A stretch of 64,000 nucleotides of DNA from NCBI RefSeq assembly GCF_002885975.1, contig NZ_POSP01000003.1:2170001-2234000 (forward strand), in the 5' to 3' direction. The translations under genes and the position numbers were made by a program. The notes beneath the pieces are model-generated. The model searched no databases. It was not told the DNA's origin and was given only the letters and a program-made list of their open reading frames with translations. Positions 8,373 through 17,460 of this stretch are shown here, in pieces. Positions within the stretch are counted from its first letter, which is position 1. Each line of letters starts with the position of its first letter. This DNA is from Paucibacter aquatile (lineage in GTDB: Bacteria; Pseudomonadota; Gammaproteobacteria; Burkholderiales; Burkholderiaceae_C).

Positions 8373-11029
8373 CACAGCGCCGCACTCCCCAGCACACGCA
8401 GGCGCAGGGCGCGCTGCAGGTCTTCCACGGTGGCTTTGCCGTTTCCGCTGAGCTTGAGCTTGAGGCGCAGCGACTCGCCGGGCAGCAGGGTCAAGGCGTT
8501 GTCAGCCACATCCACGTCCAAGCCCTCGAACTCAATCCAGACGCCGCGCGCCAGACTGCGCGCTTGCACATGCAGCTGCAGCTCGCCGCCCACGCGCTCG
8601 ACCTGGGCCTGCACGGCTGAGGCTTGTGGCCAAGCCAGGTCTTTGGCGGGCTTGAAATACACCACGCTGCGCGAAGGCGGTTCGCCCTCGATCTGCAGCT
8701 CGAACACGGCCGCGGCAGAGGCCGGGTCGGCATCGCCGAGCAAATCGGCATCGGCATAACGCGTGAGCAGCTGGGACGAGAGCGGCGCCAAGGTCAGCGC
8801 CTGGCGCTCCTCGCGCAGGGTGCGGCCTTGCAGCGTCATCACGCGCAGGCGCAGCTCGCCGCGGCGGGCCTCGGCGCGATCGTTGATCACGTGCAGCCGG
8901 GTCTGGCCCGAGGCCTCGCGGAGCGCCGCCACCGCTACCGGCGCGAAGAAGCGCCGGGCCTGGAAGTGCAAGGCCTTCCAGCGGCCGAAATGGTCGATGC
9001 TGGACCAGGCTGCGCCGGGCCAGACATCGTTGAGCTGCCAGTACAGCGAGCCCATGGTGAAAGGCCGGCTGGCGCGGTGGTGCAGGGCGGCGAGCTGGAT
9101 GCCCTCGGCCTGCATCAGCTGGCTGCGGTAGATGAAATCGCCAAAGTCGCGCGGCTCGCCGAACTCCTCGCGGATGTATTTCAGCAAGCGCTCATTGCCT
9201 TTGCCAGCCATGAACTTCTGGTGCGCGGTGATCAGCGGCGCGCTGATGCCCTGCTCGCTGCGCGGCGCAAACGCATCCACCGTGGCCTGCACCGGCCAGG
9301 CCTGCAGGCCGTACTCGGACATGAAGCGCGGTGTGATCTCCAGGTACTTGCTGACCGGATGGGCCGGGTTGCCCCAAACCTCCCAGTAGTGCATATCGCC
9401 ACTGGCGGGCGTGTTGGCCACCTCGGCCAGGTCGTCACCGGGCGAGCTGGACCAGTAGGCGATGCCACCGCCCTCCTCCGCCACCACCTGGCGCAGATCG
9501 CGGCCGAAGAGCTGCACATAGCCCTGCCAGACGCGCTCGGCCAGGGCCGGGTCGGCGGCCTTCATATCGCGGCCATGGCCCCAATATTTCCAGGCGATCT
9601 CCTGCTCGTTGTTGCCGCACCAGAGTACCAGGCTGGGGTGGTGGCGCAGGCGCTGCACCTGCTCGCGCGCCTCGACCACCACATTGGCGCGGAAGGCCGG
9701 GTCGTAGGCCGGCTGCATGCCGCCGCCGAACATGAAGTCCTGCCAGATCATCAGGCCCAGCTCGTCGGCCAGGTCGAAGAAGGCCTCGCTCTCGTAGTAG
9801 CCGCCGCCCCAGCTGCGGATCATGTTCATGTTCGCCTCGCGCGCCGAAACCATCACCCGGCGCAGCTGCGCAGCGTTGACGCGCGGCTGGAACATATCGA
9901 ATGGAATGGAATTGGCGCCCTTGGCGAAGACGGGGATGCCATTGACCTCGAAGTGGAAGCCTCGGCCTTGCGCGTCGGGCTCGCGCTTCAAGGCCACGCT
10001 GCGCAGGCCGGTGCGCTGGCTCAACGCATCGACGCGCCGGCCGGCTTGCAAGAGCTCCAGCTCGTAGCGGTACAGGGCCTGCTCGCCATAGCCGTTCGGG
10101 AACCAGCGCCGCGGCTGCTCGACCTGCAGGGGCAGCTCGATTTTCTGCAGGCCGGCTTCCGTGGCATGGCCCCGTTGCTCGGCGGCCAGCTGGCGGCGGC
10201 CATCAGGGGCGGTCTGCCAGAGGCGCAGCTGATAGTGCCCGGCGCGCGCCAGCTCCAGCGTGGCGAGGGCGCGCAAGCGGGCACGCTCGGCCGTGACCTC
10301 ATCCTGCAGCAGCTGCAGCGATTCGATGCGCAGGCCGCTCCAGCTCCGCAGGGTCACCGGCTGGCTGATACCGGCGGTGACGTAGCGCGGGCCCCAGTCC
10401 CAGCCGTAGTGGTAGCCCGGCTTGCGGACGAAATTTCCCGTCATGGCATCGGGCGGCTCGTCGCCGTAGGGCGAGGGGTAGTTGCCGGCCAGCTTGACCG
10501 GCATGGCCTGCACCTGGGGCAGGAGCTTGTTGATCGGCGAGCGGAAGACGATGCTCAGCTCATTGCCCTGCGCGCGCAGCAGGCCTTTTTGAACCGGCAC
10601 GCGCCAGCGACGGAAGGCGTTGTCGGCCTTGAGCAAGGGCTGGCCGTTGAGCCGCACCTCGGCAAACGTGTCCAGGCCTTCGAAGACCAGCTCCTGGCGT
10701 GCCTGCGCCCGCTGAGCGCGCGGCACATCAAAGCGCGTGCGGTACTCCCAATCGGCCAGGCCTATCCATTGCAGGGCTGCCTCGGGTGCGGCCACAAAAG
10801 GGTCGGGGATCAGTTGGGCGGCCAGCAGGTCGGTGTGCACCGTGCCGGGCACCTGGGCCGGGCGCCAGGCGGTGGCTTCGGCATGGGCGGCGGCCTGGCT
10901 ACTGGCGGGGCTGAGGCGGAACTGCCAGGCTTGGGTCAGGGGCAGAAGCTCGGCGGCGGAGGCAGGCATGGCCAGCGAGAGCATGGACAAGAAACAGGCT
11001 GCGCGACCAAGCAAGTTCTGAAACTTCAT
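8372..11029 (-). CDS. GH2 beta-mannosidase, exported
   Basis: An 885-aa protein with signal peptide MKFQNLLGRAACFLSMLSLA. The N-terminal sugar-binding domain (WRPAQVPGTVHTDLL ... DWEYRTRFDVP) and the barrel are those of GH2 beta-mannosidases. Acid/base Glu475 lies in VLWCGNNEQE and the nucleophile Glu572 in FMSEYGLQAWP. WGGGYYESEAFFDLADELGLM is typical of the subfamily. The enzyme removes non-reducing beta-mannose, as in the Man-beta-1,4-GlcNAc core of N-glycans or in mannan. Its ATG overlaps the halogenase stop codon (ATGA), and GGAGG sits 8 bases upstream inside the halogenase gene, so the two are translationally coupled. Confidence 0.9.
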   Translation of the reverse strand: MKFQNLLGRAACFLSMLSLAMPASAAELLPLTQAWQFRLSPASSQAAAHAEATAWRPAQVPGTVHTDLLAAQLIPDPFVAAPEAALQWIGLADWEYRTRFDVPRAQRAQARQELVFEGLDTFAEVRLNGQPLLKADNAFRRWRVPVQKGLLRAQGNELSIVFRSPINKLLPQVQAMPVKLAGNYPSPYGDEPPDAMTGNFVRKPGYHYGWDWGPRYVTAGISQPVTLRSWSGLRIESLQLLQDEVTAERARLRALATLELARAGHYQLRLWQTAPDGRRQLAAEQRGHATEAGLQKIELPLQVEQPRRWFPNGYGEQALYRYELELLQAGRRVDALSQRTGLRSVALKREPDAQGRGFHFEVNGIPVFAKGANSIPFDMFQPRVNAAQLRRVMVSAREANMNMIRSWGGGYYESEAFFDLADELGLMIWQDFMFGGGMQPAYDPAFRANVVVEAREQVQRLRHHPSLVLWCGNNEQEIAWKYWGHGRDMKAADPALAERVWQGYVQLFGRDLRQVVAEEGGGIAYWSSSPGDDLAEVANTPASGDMHYWEVWGNPAHPVSKYLEITPRFMSEYGLQAWPVQATVDAFAPRSEQGISAPLITAHQKFMAGKGNERLLKYIREEFGEPRDFGDFIYRSQLMQAEGIQLAALHHRASRPFTMGSLYWQLNDVWPGAAWSSIDHFGRWKALHFQARRFFAPVAVAALREASGQTRLHVINDRAEARRGELRLRVMTLQGRTLREERQALTLAPLSSQLLTRYADADLLGDADPASAAAVFELQIEGEPPSRSVVYFKPAKDLAWPQASAVQAQVERVGGELQLHVQARSLARGVWIEFEGLDVDVADNALTLLPGESLRLKLKLSGNGKATVEDLQRALRLRVLGSAAL

Positions 11030-12588
11030 GCGGCCCTCCAGTAACGCTCAATCCACTGCTGGTGGGTGGGCATGGCGGCCACGGCGTCGCTCAGGATGTG
11101 GCGGGTTCCTTCCACGAAAGCGAGCAGGCGGTCTTCGGGCATGTCGTCGACGATGGGGTGGTAGCTGCGCGGCAGGATGCGCTGACCCAGCATCACTTGC
11201 ACCCAACTGGGCAGGGCGAAGAAATCCTCGCCGTGGCGGAAGTAGCGGCCGTCGGCACGGAACAGGTCCATGGCCTCGCTCAGGCTGTCGGGCACGGACA
11301 TGGTGCGGCAGTCGCTCCAGAAATCGGAATCGTCGCGCTCGGTCGCGTGGTAGTGCAGGATCAGGAAGTCGCGCACACGCTCGTACTCGAACGCAGTCTC
11401 GCGGTTGAAGCGCTCGGCCAACTGCGGGTTGAACTCACGCCCCGGGAACAGGCTCAGCAAACGGCTGAGGCCCGATTGCACGAGGTAGATGCTGGTGGAT
11501 TCCAGCGGTTCCAGGAATCCGCTGGCCAGGCCCAGGGCGATCACGTTCTTGTTCCAGACCTGCTTGCGCATGCCGGTGGTGAAGCGCAGCAGGCGCGGGT
11601 CGACCAGGGGCTTGCCGTCGAGATTGGCCATCAGGGTGGCGGCGGCCTGGTCCTCGCTGAGGTGCTGGCTGGAGAAGACATAGCCATTGCCGATGCGGTG
11701 CTGCAGCGGGATGCGCCATTGCCAGCCAGCGGTGTTGGCGGTGGCGCGGGTATATGGCGTTATGGGACTCACACCTTCACAAGGCACAGCCAGGGCGCGG
11801 TCGCAAGGCAGCCAATGCGACCAGTCGGTGTAGCCGGTCTTGAGGGTCTCTTCGATCAGCAAGCCGCGAAAGCCCGAGCAGTCGATGAAGAGGTCGCCCT
11901 CGACGCGCTCGCCGCTTTCCAGCTGCACGGCTTCGATGAAGCCGTCGTCAGTGCGCTGCAGGGCGCGCACGATCTTGCCTTCGATGCGCTGCACGCCGCG
12001 GCGCTCGGAGATCTCGCGCAGAAAACGGGCGTAGAGGCTGGCGTCGAAATGGTAGGCGTAGGCGATGTCCGCCAGCGGCGAATCCGGCGCCGCCGAGGGG
12101 TCGCCGGGGATGAACTTGCCCTGCGGCGCCATCACGGTTTGCAGGGAGTAGTCGCCAATCGGCCCGGCGCGGCCGGCCAGGAACAGCTTGAGCCAGAACT
12201 GGTGGAACGGCAGCGGCCCGCGCGAGCGACCGATGACGCCGAAGCCATGGGTGTAGCGGTCGCCGATGCGGGCCCAGTCGCGGAACTCGATGCCGAGCTT
12301 GACGGTGCCCTGGGTGCGGCGAACGAACTCCGCCTCGTCGATGCCCAGCATCTGGCCATTGAACATGCGGATGTGCGGCACGCTGGCCTCGCCCACGCCG
12401 ACGATGCCGATCTCTTCGGATTCGATCAGACGCACCGAGGCCTGCCGGCCCAGGTAGGTGGCCAGGGTGGCGGCGGCCATCCAGCCGGCGCTGCCGCCCC
12501 CGACCACCACCACGCGGCGGATGGGGCCGTGGGTCGGGGATGGGCTGCGGCTGCTGCCGTCCTTGTCGAGACTGCTGCTCTCACTCAT
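11026..12588 (-). CDS. tryptophan halogenase-like FAD-dependent protein
   Basis: A 520-aa flavoprotein. The nucleotide-binding motif VVVVGGGSAGWMAAATLA lies near residue 26, and WQWRIPLQHRIGNG matches the W-x-W-x-IP signature of flavin-dependent tryptophan halogenases. DLFIDCSGFRGLL and GLASGFLEPLESTSIYLVQ are also characteristic. Homologues are often found beside carbohydrate TonB receptors in proteobacteria, where their substrate is not known; no antibiotic biosynthesis genes are nearby. Here it lies between the receptor gene and the beta-mannosidase gene on the same strand. A dedicated role in the glycan locus is inference from position only. Confidence 0.85.
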   Translation of the reverse strand: MSESSSLDKDGSSRSPSPTHGPIRRVVVVGGGSAGWMAAATLATYLGRQASVRLIESEEIGIVGVGEASVPHIRMFNGQMLGIDEAEFVRRTQGTVKLGIEFRDWARIGDRYTHGFGVIGRSRGPLPFHQFWLKLFLAGRAGPIGDYSLQTVMAPQGKFIPGDPSAAPDSPLADIAYAYHFDASLYARFLREISERRGVQRIEGKIVRALQRTDDGFIEAVQLESGERVEGDLFIDCSGFRGLLIEETLKTGYTDWSHWLPCDRALAVPCEGVSPITPYTRATANTAGWQWRIPLQHRIGNGYVFSSQHLSEDQAAATLMANLDGKPLVDPRLLRFTTGMRKQVWNKNVIALGLASGFLEPLESTSIYLVQSGLSRLLSLFPGREFNPQLAERFNRETAFEYERVRDFLILHYHATERDDSDFWSDCRTMSVPDSLSEAMDLFRADGRYFRHGEDFFALPSWVQVMLGQRILPRSYHPIVDDMPEDRLLAFVEGTRHILSDAVAAMPTHQQWIERYWRAA

Positions 12589-12607
12589 GCTGGAGAACCC
12601 TTCTGCC

Positions 12608-12636
12608 GGGCCCGAGCGCGGCTCACGCTCGGGCCC
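12608..12636. promoter_or_regulatory. strong hairpin between TonB receptor and halogenase genes
   Basis: A perfect 11-bp stem, GGGCCCGAGCG (12608-12618) with CGCTCGGGCCC (12626-12636), and a 7-nt loop. There is no T-run on the downstream (minus-strand) side, so it is not a standard terminator. It could be an mRNA-stabilising or partial-attenuation structure that keeps receptor transcripts more abundant than those of the downstream enzymes. Confidence 0.5.
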
Positions 12637-12738
12637 ACAAAGAAAAAGGTCGGCCTGGGTTGCAGCCCATGCCGACCGGAGATCCCCTCACGAGGTCAGC
12701 GCGAGGGGTCGAGGAACATCGTGCAATCGGCCGGTGCG

Positions 12739-15700
12739 TCAGTACTTGTAGGTCAAGCCCACATAGGCAACGCGCCCAGCGTAGCTGTTGCCGTAGAAAC
12801 GATCCTGCGTGTCATTGCCCAGGTGCGAGCGGGCTTCCTGCTTGGTCAGGTTGAGCACCGAGGCCGTGAGGCTCAGCGCCTTGCTGACGTTGTAGGCGGC
12901 GTTCAGGTCGATCTGGCTGTAGGGGTCCGAGTAGACATTCAAGCCATTGACCAGGCCACCGACCACCACACCGCGGCGGTTGTAGGAGGCGCGCAGCAGG
13001 TACTGGTCGTTGCCGTAGAACACCGTCAGATTGCCTTGGTTCTTGGCGCTGCCGACCAGGGGCGACTTGCCGATCACCTTGCCATCGGCCAGGGTGATCT
13101 CGGCCTGGTTGGTCTTGTTGTAGGTGTAGTTGAACTGGAAGCCCAGGCCGAAGTCCAGGGTGTGCTGGCCGTACAGCTCGATGCCTTGCGAGACGGCGTC
13201 GCGGCCGCCGGCGCTGGTGGCGTAGTTCTGCACGGTGACGCTGGTGCCGCCCACGTCCATCACCATATCGCGCACCACGGGCACCGAGAAGTTGCTGACG
13301 TTCTTGCGGAACAAGCCGGCACCCAGCACCGAGCCGCGGTGGAAGTACCACTCCAAGCCCAGGTCGACCTGCGTGGCCTTATAGGGCTCCAGGCTCTTGT
13401 TGCTGCCCTGGCCAAACCAGCCCACCTTGTCGGCGCCACCGATCAGGCGACGGTCATTGACGTACTCCTGGCTGTAGGACTTGAGGCCGCCGGGCGTGGC
13501 GATGTCGCCATAGCTCGGGCGGGCCACCACCTTGGACGCCGCAGCGCGCAGCAGCAGGTTTCGGCTCAGGTCATAGGCCAGATTGAGGCTGGGCAGCACA
13601 TCGGTGTAACTGCGGTCCAGCGAGCTGACCACGAAGGAGGAGACATGGCCGGTGGCCGGGTTGCTGTTGCTGTCCGGCAGCTTGGTGAAGCCGCTGACGC
13701 AGCCCGAGCCTGCCGGTGCACCGGCTGCCGGCAGATTGCCGGGCAGGCAGGGCGCGGGGTTGCCATCCGGGCCGTCGAAGAAGTAGTCCTTGTAGTAGTC
13801 GACCTGGTCGGTCGAATCGGCGTGCTGCTTGGTGCGAACGAAACGCAGGCCGATATTGCCGCGCAGGCGGTCGGTGCTGATATTGGCTTGCAGGTAGGCC
13901 GCCGAAATCTTCTCGCCGACGTTGTAGACGAAGTTGTCTTCCTGGCGGGTCTGCATCGCACCGTAGGTCTTGTTCAGGTGCGCGATATAGGCCGGGTAGT
14001 CAATCGCCGGGAAGGCGCTGGCATTGAGGCCGCCGGCCAGATGGCTGAGCGAATCGCCGTACAGGAAGGAGGACTGGAACTTGGAGGCGGTGGCATCACA
14101 GCCGTTCTGGAAGCGCTTGTCGTAGTTGGCCGGATCGGCGCCCTGGCAGACCCAGTAGTTGTTGCCGGTGCTGCGGCGCGTGCCGCCATCGCGGAACTTG
14201 AGGCCGAACTGCAGGGAGTCGAGCCACTCGCTGTCTTGGCGCCAGGTGAAGTCGGCCTGGGCGTACTTCTGCTCGGTGCCGTTCTTGGTCCAGGACGAGG
14301 AGGTGGAGCCCAGGTCAATCTCGCCAATGCCCTTCTGCAGATTGGCCATCAGCTCGGGCGCGAAAGTCATGGTCGGTGTGCCGACCAGGCTCCAGGCGCT
14401 GGCGGTGTTGCCCATCGTCCAGCTGCCGTTGGCGTTCTGCAGGCGCGGCTTGATGGGCATGGTGAACTGCATGTCCGGCCCGCCCTTGGCCCAGGTGCGG
14501 CCCAGCTTGAAGCTGGCGTCGATGCTGTCGCCCTTCCACTCGGCGGCGATGTCGGCGGTTTGCGACAAGGCCTTCTCGCGGTTGTAGCTGCCGGTGATCT
14601 GCGGCGTGGGCACGGTGCAATCGTCCGGGCCCCAGCCGCCGGGCTTCTGGCCGCCCGCCGCCGCGGCGGCCTCGCTGCAGTAATAGGTCTTGCCGGGTCG
14701 GGCGCTGTACTGCGCACCGGTCACGATGGTGCCGCTGGGATCAAAGGTCAAGCTGTCCAGCAGGCGGCCACTCGGCCAGTTGCCATCACCGTCGTAGCGG
14801 GCCAGGTTCCACTCGGGCACCTTGAGGATGTTGGTCTGCGAGTTCTGCGACAGGTTGAAGCGGAAGTAATTGCCGGTCAGGGTCAGCCGGTCGATGGGCT
14901 TGGCCTGCAGAGTCAGCTGGCCGCCTTGGCGCTCGCGCTCTTCGCTCTTCACGTTGAGGTTGACCGAGGTCGGCATCATGAAGTTCTGGTAGTACTTGCC
15001 GCTCTGGTCGTAGAAGCCCGACTGGCCCCACCAGTAACTGCTCATGCCCGAGGGCTTGCCGTTGACATCGGTGGCGGGGTGGGTCTTGTAGTTGTCGCCG
15101 TACCACTGCCAGTTTTCGGTGCTGGCGCCCATGGTGCGGGTCGTGCGCTTTTGCTGCGTCACGCCCACCAGCACGCCGAAGCGCTTGGCCTCGTCGTGCC
15201 AGGCGTACTGGCCGGAGAACTGGCCGTCGGTCTTGTGCGTGGTGTCAGCCCAGGTGCCCTCGGCAGTGAAGAAGCCGCTGTTGGACTTCATGTCCAGCGG
15301 GCGGCGGGTGTGCAGGATCACCGTGCCGCCGACGCCGCCTTCGTCCAGCCGCGCTTCCGGCGACTTGAACAGCTCGGCGCTGGACAGCATATTGGCCGGC
15401 ATCAGCATGTAGTTGAAGGAACGGGTCGGGTCGCCGTTGGACTCGGCCGTGGCGATGTAGTTGCCGTTCAGCTGGGTCAGGGTCAGCTCGGACGAGAGGC
15501 CACGCACGCTGACGTTCTTGCCTTCGCCGCCGCTGCGGTCCACCACCACGCCGGGCACGCGCTGCAGCGCGTCGGCCACGTTCTTGTCGGGGAACTTGCC
15601 CACGTCTTCAGCATTGACCACCTCGACGATGGCATTGGCATTGCGCTTCTGGTCGAGGCTCTTCTCGATCGAGCTGCGGTAGCCGGTGATGACCACCGTG

Positions 15701-15885
15701 TCCATCTGGGCGGGCTCGGCCTTGGTCTCGGCCTTTTTGTCGGCGGGCTTGTCGGCCGCGGCGCTTTGCGCCTGCGCACCGCCGGCCAGGGCCAGCAAAG
15801 CCAGGGCCGCGGCCGAGGCAATCGGCGTCTTCGCCGTGAAGGCCCAGCGACGCTGTCGAGATTCGTGCGTGTTCTTGCTTGTCAT
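12739..15885 (-). CDS. TonB-dependent receptor, carbohydrate type
   Basis: A 1048-aa outer-membrane receptor. I start it at ATG 15885, preceded by AGGAGA; the frame upstream is open but has no start with such support. Signal peptide is about residues 1-40 (SAAALALLALAGGAQAQ). The TonB box region reads MDTVVITGYRSSIEKSLDQKR, followed by the plug domain (NVADALQRVPGVVVDRSGGEG, VSVRGLSSELT) and a long barrel ending in aromatic residues (LTYKY). The SSIEKSLDQKR-type start is typical of the large TonB receptors of Caulobacter and Xanthomonas that import oligosaccharides. It heads the reverse-strand glycan operon, so it probably imports the oligosaccharides those enzymes use. Confidence 0.9.
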   Translation of the reverse strand: MTSKNTHESRQRRWAFTAKTPIASAAALALLALAGGAQAQSAAADKPADKKAETKAEPAQMDTVVITGYRSSIEKSLDQKRNANAIVEVVNAEDVGKFPDKNVADALQRVPGVVVDRSGGEGKNVSVRGLSSELTLTQLNGNYIATAESNGDPTRSFNYMLMPANMLSSAELFKSPEARLDEGGVGGTVILHTRRPLDMKSNSGFFTAEGTWADTTHKTDGQFSGQYAWHDEAKRFGVLVGVTQQKRTTRTMGASTENWQWYGDNYKTHPATDVNGKPSGMSSYWWGQSGFYDQSGKYYQNFMMPTSVNLNVKSEERERQGGQLTLQAKPIDRLTLTGNYFRFNLSQNSQTNILKVPEWNLARYDGDGNWPSGRLLDSLTFDPSGTIVTGAQYSARPGKTYYCSEAAAAAGGQKPGGWGPDDCTVPTPQITGSYNREKALSQTADIAAEWKGDSIDASFKLGRTWAKGGPDMQFTMPIKPRLQNANGSWTMGNTASAWSLVGTPTMTFAPELMANLQKGIGEIDLGSTSSSWTKNGTEQKYAQADFTWRQDSEWLDSLQFGLKFRDGGTRRSTGNNYWVCQGADPANYDKRFQNGCDATASKFQSSFLYGDSLSHLAGGLNASAFPAIDYPAYIAHLNKTYGAMQTRQEDNFVYNVGEKISAAYLQANISTDRLRGNIGLRFVRTKQHADSTDQVDYYKDYFFDGPDGNPAPCLPGNLPAAGAPAGSGCVSGFTKLPDSNSNPATGHVSSFVVSSLDRSYTDVLPSLNLAYDLSRNLLLRAAASKVVARPSYGDIATPGGLKSYSQEYVNDRRLIGGADKVGWFGQGSNKSLEPYKATQVDLGLEWYFHRGSVLGAGLFRKNVSNFSVPVVRDMVMDVGGTSVTVQNYATSAGGRDAVSQGIELYGQHTLDFGLGFQFNYTYNKTNQAEITLADGKVIGKSPLVGSAKNQGNLTVFYGNDQYLLRASYNRRGVVVGGLVNGLNVYSDPYSQIDLNAAYNVSKALSLTASVLNLTKQEARSHLGNDTQDRFYGNSYAGRVAYVGLTYKY

Positions 15886-16145
15886 GATCTGTCGTCTCCT
15901 GATCGTGCCCTTGTGGCGGGCTTTGTATGGCGGAAGCGAGGTCCACATCGCCTGAGAACCAGACGGCACGCCCCGCTTCACAAGGCGAAAAGTTCGGCTG
16001 CCGCTGCGCCCGATGGGGCGAACGCGGCAAGCACTCCAACTCCTGGTTCGACGCAAGGCCCAGCGCGCCAGACCGGGGCCTGGAATCGGCAGCTGCTGTT
16101 CGTTTTTCAGGGCGCGCCCGGCGCAGTTTCGGGAGAACCCTGTAG

Positions 16146-16157
16146 ATTTACTAAACG
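16146..16157 (-). promoter_or_regulatory. candidate operator upstream of the TonB receptor gene (copy 1)
   Basis: ATTTACTAAACG; on the minus strand it reads CGTTTAGTAAAT. It matches copy 2 at 16270-16280 and is nearly palindromic around TAGTA. Its place between the divergent receptor and kinase genes suggests a repressor site, but no cognate intact regulator is in the window. Confidence 0.4.
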
Positions 16158-16269
16158 ACGCAAAAACCGCTGACTTCTCGCTGGGCAGTGCATTCCACCC
16201 AGGGAAATTTATACAAAGGATGACAGGCGCCTTCAACAAACTTTCACAGTTTGGATTCAGTTTAGTTTT

Positions 16270-16280
16270 GTTTAGTAAAC
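16270..16280 (+). promoter_or_regulatory. candidate operator upstream of the ROK kinase gene (copy 2)
   Basis: GTTTAGTAAAC, palindromic except for the central base and about 125 bp from copy 1. The 540-bp stretch between 15885 and 16426 holds no gene; apart from these two sites I see AT-rich patches suitable for divergent promoters. Confidence 0.4.
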
Positions 16281-16425
16281 GAAACGAGGCGGTCTTGCGA
16301 CAGCGCATGAAATGGGGCGATTCGGCCTGGACGCGGCCGCGCAGCGGGTCCTAGACTGCGCGCCAGGCCCCCTCTTCCTCTGCGCCGCAGAAGCGGCGGG
16401 CACCGCTGTGCAACAGCCCTGATCC

Positions 16426-17460
16426 ATGAGCCTGAAGCCCTTTTCCTCTTTCCCCTCCGCCGCCTCTTCTGATGCTGCTGCGCCCAGCTCGATCCACGCC
16501 ATGCCGCCGCACGAGCTGCTGGTGGCCGATATCGGCGGTTCGCACATTCGCATCGCCCGCCACCTCGGCGGCAGCCACTGCGAGCTGCTGCAGCAGAGGG
16601 CCACACCGGCGCAGGACTGGTCGGCTTTCTGCGATGCATTGCACGCGGCCGTGTTGCTGCACGCCGGCCCGCACAGCGCCCTGTCCATCGCCATCGCCGG
16701 CGTGGTCTCGCCGGCGAGCGGCGAGGTCCAGGCCGCCAACCTGCCCGCGCTGCGCGGCCATGCCTTGGCGCGGGAGCTGACGGCCCGGCTGGGCCTGCCG
16801 GTGCAGGCCCACAACGACGCCGATTGCGCCGCCCTGGCCGAAGCCCGGGTGGGCGTGGGCGCCGGGCATGAGGTGGTGTTCGGCGCCGTGCTGGGCACCG
16901 GCGTTGGCGGTGGCCTGGTGGTGCGCGGGCAGCTGGTGCGGGGCGCGGGCGGCCTGTGCGGCGAATGGGGCCATGGGCCCATCCTGCGCGAGACCACGCT
17001 GTGGAACAGCCACGGCCAGCCCGTGCAGCTGCCACGCTGGGCCTGCGGCTGCGGGCAAATCGGCTGCCTCGACACCGTGGGCGGCGCGCGCGGCCTGGAA
17101 CGCATGCATCTGGCGCTGAACGCCGACGCGCCCCGCAACAGCCATCAGCTGCTGATCGACTGGCAAGCCGGGGAGCCCGCGGCCAGCGCCACGGTCGCCG
17201 CCTGGATCGAACTGCTCTCGAGTCCGTTGGCCCTGGTGCTCAATGTCACAGGCGCCAGCGTCGTGCCGGTTTGCGGCGGGCTGAGCCGTTGTACACCCCT
17301 TATCGCAGCACTCGATGCCGCCGTGCGCCAGCAGATCCTGCGGCGCGACGCGGAAGACCTGCCCCTGCTGCGACCCAGTGTCTTGAACGACCAGGCCGGC
17401 CTGATCGGCGCCGCCTTGGCCTTCGAGCCCGAGGCCAGTCACCCGGAAGTGCGCCCATGA
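16426..17460 (+). CDS. ROK family sugar kinase (GlcNAc kinase/glucokinase type)
   Basis: A 344-aa protein from ATG 16426, with a second possible start at 16501 just before the conserved fold. It shows the ATP-binding motif VADIGGSHIRIA, the catalytic region AHNDADCAALAEA, and the phosphate loop GAVLGTGVGGGLV. The ROK zinc site is EWGHGPI followed by CGCGQIGCLDT. ROK kinases phosphorylate glucose, N-acetylglucosamine, mannose or N-acetylmannosamine; the order of motifs fits NagK-like enzymes. It is divergent from the glycan receptor operon and overlaps cutC by 4 bases. It probably phosphorylates a monosaccharide released by the adjacent hydrolases. Confidence 0.85.
   Translation: MSLKPFSSFPSAASSDAAAPSSIHAMPPHELLVADIGGSHIRIARHLGGSHCELLQQRATPAQDWSAFCDALHAAVLLHAGPHSALSIAIAGVVSPASGEVQAANLPALRGHALARELTARLGLPVQAHNDADCAALAEARVGVGAGHEVVFGAVLGTGVGGGLVVRGQLVRGAGGLCGEWGHGPILRETTLWNSHGQPVQLPRWACGCGQIGCLDTVGGARGLERMHLALNADAPRNSHQLLIDWQAGEPAASATVAAWIELLSSPLALVLNVTGASVVPVCGGLSRCTPLIAALDAAVRQQILRRDAEDLPLLRPSVLNDQAGLIGAALAFEPEASHPEVRP

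Noticed and set aside
4608..8759. A plus-strand open frame of 1383 codons over the PNGase, GH31 and GH2 genes
   Set aside because: Same antisense shadow effect; the reverse strand carries three clear enzyme genes with catalytic motifs.
11062..16173. A plus-strand open frame of 1703 codons antisense to the halogenase and TonB receptor genes
   Set aside because: It is a shadow of GC-rich coding sequence on the other strand. It is low-complexity, rich in Gly, Ala, Val and His, has no domain and crosses a gene boundary.
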